A DNA stretch of 64,000 bases, taken from Adiantum capillus-veneris. Its lineage: Eukaryota > Streptophyta > Polypodiopsida > Polypodiales > Pteridaceae. The translations under genes were made by a program, and so were the position numbers. How positions within the stretch are numbered: the stretch's first letter is position 1; every line of letters begins with the position of its first letter. The stretch covers positions 150,166,945 through 150,230,944 of the forward strand of contig CM043950.1 of the NCBI GenBank assembly GCA_014529385.2. Reading direction: 5' to 3'. Positions 1-11,113 of this stretch are shown in pieces. The notes under the pieces were generated by a model. That model was not told where the DNA came from. It saw nothing but the letters and a program-made list of their open reading frames with translations, and ran no database searches.

Positions 1-930
1 TTGGGGATATGAGCATTCCTAGCTAGCGTATGCAATGTTAATTTACACAACTTGAATAAAAATATGATCTACCTCTTCCACTTCTTCATCGATGGCCCGT
101 GAGATGGCCGGTATTTGTTCCTCCATGGGAGCCTTCCCCTTCCCGTTGACATTGCTCGTTCCTGCCTCGCGATCATGGGCACCACCAAAGCGCGTCCTCT
201 TAACCGGGCCATTTCTCACTACTTTAAATGATTAGCTTGGAGAAAGAGCTAAGGTTCACAAGCATCATAACAATCCAATAGGTAGATTAGTGACATCAAT
301 TAATCCCTCCTATATGAGAGTCTAGATTTCTTTCATAAAGCAATCATTAAGGGTGGCACATAATCCTATGGGAACCGGCTCTAAGATAATTATTCGGCTT
401 ACATGATCAAGAATAATTAGGATTTCACTATTGGAATTACCAGAGAATTGGATTAAGTATGATTAAACTATTTCCTAGCAATTAGATGATGCAATTTACC
501 CTATGCATATGTGTGAGGAAAAACCGATTCTTAGAGACTTATTGACGGATTAATTTCTCCTTAATTACATCTTAATGCATAAGAGAAATGAATTCAATTA
601 AGCTACAATGTTAATGAGTGATTACAATAGTGATTCTCTTCAATCTGCACAAATACTAGCTTAACGATTAATTACTATGCTATCTAGAGAGAGAAGATTT
701 TGATAATTATGCTCTAATCATTAATCGAGAGTGAAGAATGGCTGATAATTCAGCTATGGAATGATGATTACATAATAGAGTACGAATAAGGAGAATTTAG
801 AGAGTAGTCATAGAGATTTTCGGCTAGGAATAGGCATAATGTACGAGAAATTTTGATGGTAGAGAGAAGGGATTTTCAGATGGCATTAATTAAACTGTCG
901 TTACCGTGATTAAGAGCTTGTAATCTTCTC
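1..930. other. AT-rich stretch, no recognised gene
   Basis: No long reading frame and no match to the repeats seen elsewhere in the window. The only coding-like signal is a short open minus-strand frame near its left end, listed separately. The rest is AT-rich with many short ATTAAT and GAGAG words. It may be part of an LTR or leader whose partner lies outside the window. Confidence 0.5.
55..224 (-). pseudogene. Short coding-like fragment, unidentified
   Basis: The minus strand keeps one frame open for about 55 codons with a protein-like composition: a basic start (NGPVKRTRFGG), a KGKAPMEEQ stretch and an acidic end (DEEVEEVDH). It is more GC-rich than its surroundings. No family is recognised. 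A gag or transposase edge is possible. There is no clear start codon, and the frame could be open by chance. Confidence 0.2.
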
Positions 931-1035
931 GATTTTCTGATCTAATCGACCTTCTTGAGATGAAAATTTGGCAGCACCTCCCTCTTAGCTTCTTCTTCAA
1001 TAGGTGTGTGATTCGGCAGCACCTCCCCAATGTAT

Positions 1036-1055
1036 GTGGGTGTGTGTGTATGCAC

Positions 1056-1083
<28 letters not shown>
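1036..1083. repeat. (GT)n microsatellite
   Basis: A GT-rich tract ends in an uninterrupted (GT)n run of about 28 bases. Just to its left the 13-base word GGCAGCACCTCCC occurs twice (about 966 and 1015). The following sequence to 1737 has no recognised gene; open frames there on both strands overlap and look accidental. Confidence 0.8.
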
Positions 1084-1086
<3 letters not shown>

Positions 1087-1737
1087 GTCTTTAAATATGC
1101 TCCTACAGGCTGAAAATCGATCTGGGTTGCTAAATGCATATGGGAGCTTCTCCAGTTAAGCATGGCAAGTCCAGTTCTCTGCAGTCAAGTGTCAGTTGGC
1201 TTGGTCAAGGTTTGGCTTGGTCAACTGAGACTGAGTTGCAGGCTTGGCAGCTTTCCCAAGACTCCCACAAAGCAAGAGGGCGCCCCCTAGCTGCTAAAGC
1301 TGATCTGGAGTGGCCTGGGACCTGTTCCCACACAGTCCCGGGCCCCCGGTACCTCCTCGGACAATTTTTTAGGAAATTTGGTTCTAGGCTAAAACGGGTC
1401 ATACGAATCGGATTTTGATGCCGTAAATTGCCATACGAAGCTCTAACTAAGGCGTACTGGCCGAGTACCTGCCATATTTAGCAGCCCCCGGGGTCCAAAA
1501 ATGCATTTTTTTCAAATTCGGTGTACGGGTGCAGATTTTCGAGACGATCAAAACTGGACGGGTCGGGTGACCAAAAACTTACTATTTTTGGAATTTTTTT
1601 ACAAAAATTATTTTTATTCACATTTCGAAGCTTTAAAACATTCTAAACATCATGGCACTGACAGAATCTGGAAAACTGCTAAAAATAGTAACTTATTCCA
1701 TTATATTCAGTTCATGGTACAAGGGTGCTCTTTTTGT

Positions 1738-1893
1738 TCGGGGTCAGAGACCTTACACTGTCCTACCTATACACACGTGGGCCCCACGTAACCACCTGGC
1801 TATGGAAATTGGAAAATCCTTTATTCGATGCACCATGCATGTGTATGTACATATGCACAATCCCTTGCTCCAAAAAACTCCTGACAACGTGTA
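1738..1893 (-). mobile_element. Truncated LTR end of a family B element
   Basis: About 155 bp match the right-hand ends of the two family B LTRs (25196-25324 and 37410-37541). Shared features are the block around GTGGGCCCCACGTAA, the tract CATGCATGTGTATGTACATA and the terminal CAAAAAACTCCTGACA. Homology stops sharply on the left near 1738, so only the first ~155 bp of the LTR (in its minus-strand sense) remain. It lies directly inside the reading frame of the coiled-coil ORF that starts at 2136, which it ends. Confidence 0.7.
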
Positions 1894-2136
1894 GAGTTGG
1901 TTAGTCACTTTTGAGGCTATAGACTTGTCCGCTACATAGTCCTGAAGCAACTCATCCAATTTTGGTCCATTTGGAGTCAGTTTGACCTCGTACATCAAAT
2001 TTGATGCTTTGTAGCCTTCGAGTTGTTTTTTGCTTTCTGAGGGCTTGGCTTCATTAATTTTATGAAACCAACCATATACATTGTATATATACCCCGTATA
2101 TAAGCTGTCTGTGGAGTCAGAATCCAATTTAGGCAT
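1894..2136 (-). pseudogene. N-terminus of coiled-coil ORF, left copy
   Basis: Reads from an ATG at 2136 (MPKLDSDSTDS...) for about 80 codons until the truncated LTR at 1893. The same protein start is found in inverted orientation at about 59894, with shared words KKQLEGYKASNL and YEVKLTPNGP and differences that mostly keep the frame, so this is real coding sequence and not chance. The ATG follows directly after an AG splice acceptor at 2137-2138, supporting this start. It lies on the same strand as the family A pol remains to its right (A1), about 2 kb downstream in pol direction. Function unknown; the longer right-hand copy suggests a charged coiled-coil protein of roughly 900 residues. Confidence 0.5.
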
Positions 2137-2392
2137 CTATCAAAAACCTTGCTTTTCTACTTGGGAGCCCCCTTGAACCTTGCCGAATGGTCAACTGTTG
2201 GTATAGAAGTGTTCTATCTTCTAGGGGCATGCTACAGTTCAAGTCTCATCTGATTTGGTTGAGCTGACAGGTCGCTATGGTAAATTTTTGGTCGTAGGTC
2301 TTTGTGAACTGCTCGGATTCTAGGGTTTTTGCCAGGGTTTTAAACTAGCTACCGGTCGTACAAAATGGAATGTTGATAAATATAGAACTTAC
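2137..2392 (-). other. Putative leader intron of the coiled-coil ORF
   Basis: On the minus strand a good donor (GGGGTAAGTTC, GT at 2392-2391) and an acceptor ending TTTTGATAG directly before ATG at 2136 bound 256 bp. The right-hand copy keeps the donor (GAGGTAAGTTC, GT at 59635) but its acceptor reads ATT instead of TAG. The upstream ATGAG at the donor would not join in frame, so this is best read as a 5' UTR intron. Confidence 0.4.
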
Positions 2393-3989
2393 CCCTCATG
2401 TCTCATGGAGACGGCACTGAAAACAGGCAACCGTGGACTCCAAAAAATGCGCGCGAAGAAGGTCGAAAAGCTCTCTCTCCAAAGGCAATAAGTGGAAATG
2501 AGGTGTATTTAGCCTACCTTGGGTATCTATACTCGGACTTCCCTAACCATTTTTCCCCAAATTCCTTTGTTAGTGCTAATAGGCCGTGGAATCTACATTA
2601 GACTCAAAAATTTCTTCAATCGGATTCTTGTAGCTCATTCTGCAAGAGTCGGTCTGGCCGCCTAATTTAGGCTTCCCACTTTCATTTGCCGATTTGAATT
2701 GAATTTTTTTGTACCTGTGCGCCTTGTCCTTTATTATTAATTTTTGACCTGTTTATTGAAAAAATCAAAGAAAATAACAAAATACGCTAAAAAATAAAGT
2801 AAAAATCCAATAATTAAGAAAATCCATCGAAAAACACAACTTTATTGTTTTTTGTTGGATTTCTCTATTTTTAAGTTTCCATATCACGAAAATGATGAAA
2901 AATAATCCAAAAGGACTATTTTTTGATGATTTTTAGATAGTGTATACACTATTTACACTCATTGGGGAGATATTATCAGTTAAATTTCCCCTGTGATGAT
3001 TTATAAGAACATTATTAGGTAATTTTTGCAAAAAATCACACGTTAACATCAAATTTGTTTCCTCCCTCTTCAAACCTTGCCCTTAATTACTTAGTGCCCT
3101 TCCACCCCTCCTAGATGACGTACTCCGTAACGACTGTGTGCATGGGTTGAACAATCGTGTCTATGCATAGCCTTGGCTGGCTCTACTATGCTTTGAAAAT
3201 CAATGCAATCAAAACCATTACGTGTGAAGAGTTGGGTCTTGACTAATTAACTCAAGGGTTTTTGATATCGAGGGTTTTCTGATGCTGTCTTCCAAAGCGC
3301 AAATCTTGTAGCTTGTGTGCCCTTCCACCCCTCCTAGATGACGTACTCCGGAACGACTGTGTGCATGGGTTGAACAATCGTGTCTATGCATAGCCTTGGT
3401 TGGCTCTACTATGCTTTGAAATAAATGCAATCAAAACCATTACGCTGTGAAAGAGTTGGGTCTTGACTAATTAACTCAAGGGTTTTTGATATCGAGGGTT
3501 TTTTGATGCTGTCTTCCAAAGCGCAAATCTTGTAGCTTGTGTGCTCTTTGCTTGATTGTACCATCAGGATGCTTTGGCATGCTCATTTCCTGAGCTGTTG
3601 GTTTCAATAATGAGTGTTGTCAAGCTTTTACCCGCCATTGATATCTTGGTTTGCTTTGGTCAGAATGGTGTGGTTGAGTCTTTTGAGTCTTTACTCTCCA
3701 TTGCTTGATCAATTTTACAGTTTGTGGAGAGGATAAGTGCTCCTTTTTCTTCCAAATCCATTTTGGAGATTCTCGTCTCTGTATTTTGCATCTTGGAACC
3801 GTTTTTGGTACTGTCGATGATGTTGTGGGCACCCAAATTTGAATCGGCTTATCCTTAGGTTGTGCTTTTGGTACCTAAATTTTCCCGAGTCCTTGCATGC
3901 TACTTGTAGCATTCGCTTTTCGATAGGATGGAGAAGATTGTTTGCTTCGTGGTTTTCAGCTGGTAACCTCTTTTCCATTCCTCTTTGCT
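2393..3989 (-). repeat. Conserved noncoding block of the A-associated module, left copy
   Basis: This AT-rich block matches, in inverted orientation and the same order, 58240-59640. Shared landmarks: a region around CCAAAAAATGCGCGCGAAG near 2440, the AAATAAAG/AATTAAG tracts at 2780-2900, a 14-base palindrome TAGTGTATACACTA at 2938-2951, and the pair of 223-bp repeats. The minus frame 3715-4020 is open for 101 codons and has a counterpart at 58182-58493, but that frame overlaps the protease frame and may be passenger. The block probably carries the promoter and 5' UTR of the downstream coiled-coil ORF. Confidence 0.55.
3094..3540. repeat. Direct tandem duplication, 223 bp x 2
   Basis: Unit 1 starts at 3094 and unit 2 at 3317 with the same GTGCCCTTCCACCCCTCCTA. 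The units run in parallel to CTTGTAGCTTGTGTG with only scattered changes. The inverted counterpart near 58540-58900 has a single unit, so the duplication is specific to this copy. Confidence 0.85.
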
Positions 3990-4412
3990 TGGTGCAATTG
4001 GAACAATGACCTGTCCACATTTAGGTGATAGCTTGAGCTGATTGGTATCCAAATCTGACACTGCCTTGTAAGTCCACATCCATGGGATTTCAAGAATGAT
4101 TGTCTCATTCATGTGTTCATATGGTAGGCATACAGACTGATGAGGACATGAACATCTATGTACTATCACATTCAAGTTGACTACTCCCAATGTTGGTGTT
4201 GGATTCTTATTGCATCCCTTGATAGTCGCTATTCGTGCTATCAATGACTGACTTGTTGCTTTCTTGTATGTGGAATAACTGACTGCATTTACTCGAGCTC
4301 TTGTATCGACCAATGCATTTGTGCTATGATAATTTAGATGTACTTTGATGTGAAGGTCCATTCCATCTAACCATTTATCATCTGTTGACACTGCATATTT
4401 TGCAATTCCCAT
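3990..4412 (-). pseudogene. Second retropepsin-like domain downstream of integrase
   Basis: The minus frame encodes about 140 residues with a retropepsin pattern: NALVDTRARVNAVS (a DTGA-type active site with G changed to R), then a hydrophobic stretch and IILEIPWMW in the place of the usual ILG motif, ending near VIVPIAPSKEE. The mutated active site and frame breaks mean it is inactive. It is not the ordinary protease of family A, which sits between gag and RT with a DSG motif (14640, 46090). Here it follows the integrase C-terminus, and one junction reads in frame from QQIPIPINTLEIDG into WLDGMD. It could be a true extra C-terminal domain of the A polyprotein or a fragment of another element fused there. 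The right-hand copy keeps only its last ~10 codons (58163). Confidence 0.5.
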
Positions 4413-5022
4413 TGTTGGTCATCTATTTCCAGGGTATTGAGGGGAATAGGTATTTGTTGATTCATGAGAGCAGGCCAAGCTTCCTCTTGGGCTTCATCAA
4501 TAACCTGCTGTCGTTTTATCTTTCGTTGCTTAGCTGCATGCATCCTTTCTAGGAATTCATTGGTTAGTGGCAAATTGTACTTCTTTAAACGACATCCACT
4601 AATCCAATTAGCCATTGGTTCACCATCCAGGGTCGACAACTTAACAGCTCCACTTGGAGATACATCTTCAATGACAAACGGTCCGGGTCCATTCCATCTA
4701 ACCATTCAACATCTTTCAATTCCCATTGTCGGCCATCTATTTCCAGAGTATTAATGGGAATAGGTATTTGTTGATTCTTGAGAGCAGCTTTCCTTTTGAG
4801 TACTCAAAGTTGAGCTTCCTCTTGGGCTTTATCAATAACCTACTATCGTTTTATCTTTCATTGCTTAGCTGCATGCATCCTTTCTAGAAATTCATTGGTT
4901 AGTGGCAAATTGTACTTCTTTAAACGACATCCACTAATCCAATTAGCCACCATTGGTTCACCATCCAGGGTCGACAACTTAACAACTCCACTTAGAGATA
5001 CATCTTCATTGACAAACGGTCC
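4361..5022. repeat. Tandem duplication of integrase tail, 331 bp x 2
   Basis: TTCCATCTAACCAT recurs at 4361 and 4692, and the two 331-bp units then run in parallel. Each contains the integrase C-terminus (minus-strand words DGEPMANWISGCRLKKY and LPLTNEFLERMHAAK) and the start of the LEIDGRQWEL segment. The unit joins TGGATGGAATGGAC of the second protease segment to the GPGPFVIEDV segment of integrase, so the repeat itself contains a chimeric join. Confidence 0.75.
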
Positions 5023-5913
5023 GTTTTTCTTTTTCTTCAACTTGGGAATGTGTTGCTTAAAGGAATAGACTAAAACCAAGTCCCTTTTTTTAAAGATTTT
5101 GTAATTAGATGGGAATCAAAAACTATTTTTGTTTTCGCTTTTGTGCATAGATGTGAGCTACAGTAGTTAGCCTTTGCTCATCTAGCTTTTCTAAATCTTC
5201 AAGTCTCTCTGACAATTCATGTCCAGTCCACTCAAGATTTTTAGGTACCCTTAGTGTTTGCAATAGAAATTCTATTGTCAATATGGCATCAAAACATAAA
5301 CAAGGTTAAAGGTTGTAGCATTTAAAGCTGTTTTGAATGAAACTCGATAAGCCTATAGAGCAGCATGGAGATTCATTTCCCAGTGTGTCCTTCCTGAACT
5401 AACCACTTTAGTCAAAACTGAGCTAAGAATTTTATTCATATGCTCAGCTTGCCTGTTTGCTCGTGGTAGGGAGAAGATTTGTTATAGATGACCATAAATT
5501 TATTAAGAAGATACTCAATTTACCTCATTGAGGAAATGAGTTCCTCTATCACTAACAATTTCTACTGGCAGTCCATATCTTATAAACACATACTCATATA
5601 AGGATGCGACAGTGGTTCTGGCATCATTATTTTGAGTTGCTTTAGCCTCAACCCACTTGGTCAAATAGTCCGTAGCTACAATGATATATTGAGCTTGGGT
5701 TCTATAAGTAGGTGGTTGCATTGGCCCAACAAAATATGTACCCCATTTTGTGAAAGCTCTACCCCCCATTATTGGTATTAAGGGCATGCTATCTACACAG
5801 GTTGACATTTTTTCTCGTTGACAAGCATCACACCTCCGAACATATTCCTTGGTATCTGCAAAAAGTGTTGGCTATCATATGCCTACCATTAAGATTTCTC
5901 TTGCGGAGGTCTC
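4430..5913 (-). pseudogene. A1 integrase (catalytic core and C-terminus), decayed
   Basis: Minus-strand Ty3/gypsy integrase. From 5913 down: end of the HHCC zinc region, then the core with ATDYLTKWVEA (first catalytic Asp region at about 5690), EIVSDRGTHF (second Asp, about 5540) and a degraded AEH segment for the Glu, then the C-terminal domain with GPFVNEDVS and NWISGCRLKKY, duplicated as described. Several stops and frameshifts; where A3 has tandem Trp codons after ILMAGI, A1 has TGA and TAG. The 5' part continues at 13765 across the inserted element E. Integrase would insert the reverse-transcribed copy into the host genome; this copy cannot. Confidence 0.85.
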
Positions 5914-6860
5914 TGTTGGAGGCTCGCCATAGCATAGGAAATCTCCCACATAATATATCAATCCGGAGAGAGAGAGAGCATGACCCGGCTAGGGCTTGGA
6001 GGCATCACACAAATAATGTGCGAGAGCGTCATCCAATGCAAAGATTGAGAGGATTCAAGAGCATGCATCCTCCAATGCAAATAGAAATCATCCCAAATCA
6101 ACTAATGCTAATCGCACATCAAGCATCAATTCAAGCAATCATCTACACACATCAAGCAACGAAGTGAAACAAACTAATCTTGGAATCTCTCAAGCACAAG
6201 TCTAATTACATGCATTGACGATTAAGCACACAAGATCGCATTCAAGTCGGCCACCCCAACCATGCCAATCATGGTGCCCAAATCAAGTCACACATAATCA
6301 AATTAAGCTCAAGGCTTCTTAATCCTACACACACACAAGCACACCATTAGAGGACAACTCTAATCCCTCAATCACGAGTACGCCCACTCCGCTTAATCGA
6401 GAGAGTTAGATAAGGACTCCACTAATCGGAGTAGATTAGCATAAGTAAGAGTCAGATTAGAGAAGATCAACACTTCAAAACAATGAAGGAAAGTAGAGAA
6501 ACATGATTGACAACATAATGAAGACTAGATTAATTAAGAGAGGATTACACTAATTACATGTGATTAGCACTAGCCTTGTAAGCATGGGCATTAAGCTCAA
6601 AGGTTAGGCCATCAAGACCTCCTCTAGGGAGAGAAAAAGGACCACTCAAGAATGACCTCTCATTAAGAATGGGGCTCTTTTATAGCTTTGGGCCTCAAAC
6701 CCTTCAACTATGGGATACACTGAGCTCTCTATCCTAGAATCATACAACTTTGGAACTCCTAAATGAGCCCAAGCCCTATACAATGAAAAGTAAATATTGT
6801 GCACTATGGCGCATCCATAGCTTGGTGCATGATTGGTGTAGCCGTTAGCCGCTGCTAACA
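5914..6860 (-). repeat. 3' LTR of element E
   Basis: 947 bp, TG...CA bounded, matching 12760-13764 along its length. It has a short (GA)n of about 14 bases (5965-5978) where the partner LTR has about 69. Minus-strand open frames inside it (6646-7029) are shared with the other LTR and are probably noncoding. Confidence 0.92.
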
Positions 6861-6873
6861 CTCTCCCCTTCCT
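6861..6873 (-). promoter_or_regulatory. Polypurine tract of element E
   Basis: On the minus strand AGGAAGGGGAGAG lies immediately before the 3' LTR start TGTTAGC. This is the expected plus-strand DNA primer site of an LTR retrotransposon and fixes the orientation of the element. Confidence 0.8.
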
Positions 6874-9800
6874 AATTTGGCGCACGTCCTCATGTACCGA
6901 TGAAGCAAGACACGGTGACATGGTAGAAAGCAAGTCCATGGAAATAATGTTGAGCTGAAAAACATAAGAACAAGTAGTGAGCATCAAAGGCCACCAAGAT
7001 TGAATAAAACATGAAGCATAAATGAACAATCATGCAAAGTTTATTTTTTCTTCTAAAAGATGGTTCAATCATAGTCAAAAACTAGACAACATAAAGCAAA
7101 AAAATACTCAAACTGTTGTGAAGATTAAACCACTTGAAATTTCAGTTTTATGCATGAAACACAAGCAATCAGTTATGACCCTAGGCTAATGCAAGTTCAT
7201 AAACCTACTAGCCTAAAAACTATGTGAACAATCTTAATAAATCATTCAAGTCTATCATGTCTATGGGCTATTAAAAAGCTCCTAATCTATTAGTACATTG
7301 TCAAAGTTTGTTGAAGCTCATGGAAGTTTTGATTTATTCATTCATTGAAAGATTAAAGCACAATCACAAGGCTACCACTGTAAGGCAAGTCTAGGTGCGA
7401 CTCTCGGCTCCTTGAACTCTCAAGAAGGTGTTCCAAAAGCCTACTAGCTTACCAAGGCGACGGCTAACCCCTATCAACCCAGGGCATCGGTTTAGGGCCT
7501 TGACCAAGCGAGCCAAGGTGATTCCCTTCGCCTACCAAGTGCCAACAATAAGGCGTTAGGCCTCACATAGACACAACATAACATAGAATTTTTATTTTCA
7601 TGTGCCTTAGTAGTATTTTTGCTACTTTTTTGGGCACTTCTTTGCTTCATGGTTCATTTTTTAGCACATTTTTATTGCTTCCTTTATGAGATGTTTATGG
7701 CAATTGGACTGAAAATATTAAAGCCTAATCATAGCCCTAGGTCATGACAAAAATGAATGGAATATTAAGACTTATCACTATGAATCTAGGACTAGCAAGA
7801 AATGAACCTACATTAACCTAAGGTCAAGGCCAATTACCTATGATTAACATACATAAAACCTAATTTTTTAATGAGTTTAATTTTCACAAAGAAAAGTGTT
7901 GAAACTTTAAACTTCCTAGTCTTTCTAACATGAAAAGACCATAGCTTAGAAGCAAAATTTCACTTAAACCAAGCAAGAGAGTGGAGAGATGAACAAAGAG
8001 CAAAATCATGGAAGGATTACACCTATTCATGCTCTTTCAGCATCCTTGAGCAAGCATCCTTTGTGTAGAGAAGTCTCTTTATCCTTTTTATTTGCAAAAG
8101 AAGCCTTTTGAAGTTAAGTGTAAACACAAGCTACAAAAGACAATTATTGAAAGCCAAAAGCACACAAAAAATATTTATTGAATACCTAAAGCTAGGGTCT
8201 TGCATACCCAAATTTGCCAAAGGGGAAAAACCCAAGGGAAAAAAATGCCTTTGGTTATGCAGATGATGCTCTAATGTAGCAAATCTATACATACATATCA
8301 ACCATGAGAGATAAAATGAGCTTCTACATAAGCAAATAGTGCAATTTCAACCATCTCTCATGCATGATTGAAAGTTGATACTTTTCTAGCTCAATGAAAT
8401 TGTGAGTTAAGAACAAGCCAAGAGCTGAAAATAATACAACTTTGATGAAATGATGTGGCTCTTTAAAGCCGAATTTTACAATTTAAAGCTTTTCAGAAAG
8501 TTGGCTAACAACTAGCTCATTAAATTTTACAATTTTAGAGCACACTCTATGAGCTAGAGATGATTGCAACTTGATGAAATGAAAGTGAATGGCTCTTACT
8601 AGCCAAAGTATGTACTTGAAAGCTAAAAATGTTGGCTAAACACTAGCTCAAATGAAAAAAAATTCAGTTTTAGACCAAGCTATGAGCTAGCATTACAACT
8701 TAATCCAAACAATTGGAATGGCTCTAACTAGCCAAGTTTTGCAATATTTTGCAATGATAACCCCTTCTTGGATCAATGAAATCACACACGGTTTGCCACA
8801 CCACCCTTCAAAATTAAGATCAATTGTTAGTACTTTTAGGCATTTGGAATTTCAACACAAGTACTAAAAATTCTATCAACCACAACCCCAAAATTTCTAA
8901 TGCTATCTTATGGCTATCAAACAAGCTTGGTTTTAGTGCTTTGCAATGATTTTACATTAATATTAAGCACAAAAATGTGACAAGCAATATCAAGCCCAAA
9001 CTTTAATCCACTCTCTACATCAAGTATGAATGCATCATCAATGTCGCTCTCACATGAAGCTCGTATGCTTGTCAAAAAGATTTGTGAAAGTTCCAATGCA
9101 CTCGAGCATCAAACTATGCACAAGCCAAAAAATCTGTGGAATAAGAGTTCACTTACGCATGATTACACAAGCATAGCACACACTCAATTGAAACCCACTC
9201 CTTTTCTCCTCGATAACAAATATGGTTTATATAGCATAAGATAGAGAAGTGGTTTTGAACTCTATTTTATCAATCACGCCCGATGTTGTATCTTTGGCCA
9301 AAATCTCAATCATTAATGTAAGAGAAGAAATTTCATTCAACCCAAGCACCTAAAAAATCATGAGGAAACCTTCAACCATCATGATGGAACGTGCAAAATT
9401 TGAATGCATATGCCCTCCTGTTGCCATTAAAAAATAGAGAGAAGAGATGTGAGGTTTAATATTTTCATCGCTTGGAATTATCCAAGTCAAAGCCTAAAAA
9501 TGCCAATTTTGTTAGAATCCAACCCTAAGTGTGAAATTTCATCTTTACTCTCCACTCTCAATCTTGAGATTGTACCCATGCCAAGCCAAGTTTTCTCTTT
9601 CCTTTATTGAAAGTCAAAGGTGGACAGGAGTCCTCCCTACAAGAATCCCAAAAATGAAAAATTTTACGGATACCTTTTTTATTTTATTTTGGACTCGATT
9701 TTGCTTGTGTGAGTGAGTAGCACAAAGAACAAGAAGACATAGAGGGAAAGGATCGAGTGATGTGTGTGGTGGGTGAGTGCCGAAGGTGGGAACGAGCCCC

Positions 9801-10659
9801 CACTTTATGGACTCATTTTCATTTAGTCATTTGTTTTAAAAAATTTGTTTTTTTTTCTTGCCTTGGAATCGACTGCAGTCGATAGTGAACGACAAATCGG
9901 AGCCTCGGAGTTGAGTTATGAGGGAAGAAAGGTCACAGGATGTGCCCTCTGGGGCTTTGCATGGCTTTTGTGAGCAAGCAGGCATCGAGCTACTACTGCC
10001 GGAGCAGGTGGGTGATAGAGAGGTCCTTGCTTAAAACAGAGAGATTGATGGCACGGGATAACAAGGCAGGGCCGCAGCTCAAACTGTTGCAAGCTGAGGT
10101 AGAGAGAGGTTGATGGTGCTCTAACGAGGCAGCAGGGAAGTTATTATCCGGGTGTATCCACTGCACACAGAGACGGGAGCAATACAATCGACAATGGCAA
10201 TGCCACACAGACAGATTTCGGATCTATTAACGCGGCCTCAAAATAGTGCATGCATGTGTGTGTGTGTGTGTGGATTTGACAGTCCCAAGCTAGGCAGGTT
10301 TGGACTCTGTAGAGTGAGGTAAGGCCGCATGTGCATCGTGTTGTGAAGCAGGTTGATAGGCCTTTAAAACACTTTGTGTGTGTGTGTGTGTGATGTGGGT
10401 CGCGAGGATACTGGAGAGCATTAAGGCAGGGTGGGTGAGCTGCAGAAAACAGCGGCCGCAGAAACGCTGTATAACTCGTGAGTGTGTCATGTGAGCTACA
10501 AGCCAAAGCGATTTTGGGGGGGTCATGGGTGTATGGCCCTCAGAAGGAATCCAGTTGTGACTTTGGCGGGCGCATCTGCAATAGAAGTACACAGGTAAAA
10601 TCTTCGCAGGTTAGGACTCAGCACACCACAAGCAGTATCGCAAAGGGGGCCCAACATTT

Positions 10660-10895
10660 TTTTGTGTGTGTGTGGTGTGAGCTTGATGCGCCACTGGGCA
10701 GCAGGCCTTGGCTTTGCTTCTTGTGGAAAAAAGGTGTGTGTGTGTGGTGTGAGGCTTGATGCGCCACTCGGCAGCAGGCCTTGGCTTGGCTTCTTGTGGA
10801 AAAAGGGTGTGTGTGTGAGTTTTGATGCGCCACTGGGCAGTAGGCCTTGGCTTGGCTTCTTGTGGAAAAAGGGTGTGTGTGAGTGTGTGAGTTTT
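10660..10895. repeat. Minisatellite, three units of about 70 bp
   Basis: TTGATGCGCCACT recurs at 10683, 10756 and 10823, each followed by GGCAGNAGGCCTTGGCTT, CTTCTTGTGGAAAAA and a (GT)n tail. Unit lengths are 73 and 67 bp. The reading frames that run through it on both strands (to 128 codons) reflect the repeat and not a gene. Confidence 0.85.
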
Positions 10896-10924
10896 GGCCT
10901 TATCAACACAATGAAGGACCAGGG

Positions 10925-11113
10925 TCGTCAGCCAGCAAATAATAATATTTGAAATTATAGTGTTTTTGAAAATTTGCTTAAGGGCATGGTCCCATTAGAA
11001 AAAGTTTTTGAGGGTTTTGCAAACAACCATGGTCAACAAGTGTGTGAGAAAGGATATTTTCCTGATATTGTAGTGGAGGTAAAGACAGGAGATGATTTGG
11101 GGGTGCATCAATT
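10925..11113 (+). pseudogene. Coding-like fragment on the antisense strand of element E
   Basis: A frame with ordinary protein composition (FENLLKGMVPLEKVFEG, then CEKGYFPDIVVEVKTGDD) is open for about 60 codons after one stop. It runs opposite to the element direction inferred from primer site and polypurine tract. No family is recognised; it could be a captured fragment, a remnant of an additional antisense ORF, or chance. Confidence 0.25.

Noticed and set aside
1130-1420. 5S rRNA-like or tRNA-derived sequence around CCAGTTAAGCATGG
   Set aside because: Only a few bases resemble 5S rRNA; the A, IE and C boxes are not in place and no flanking repeat supports a SINE.
3900-4412. Second retropepsin-like segment as part of an endogenous pararetrovirus
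   Set aside because: No movement protein, coat-like zinc motif or RT belonging to it is seen, and it lies in line with a gypsy pol. A fused or additional retrotransposon domain is the simpler reading.
6646-7029. Minus-strand frame in the E LTR as a protein (also at 13550-13789)
   Set aside because: Its conservation is explained by the LTR pair; it is not linked to any domain and runs across the LTR edge in one copy only.
10144-10952. Overlapping frames of 90-130 codons on both strands
   Set aside because: They run through (GT)n and the 70-bp minisatellite, giving periodic His/Thr or Val/Cys proteins.
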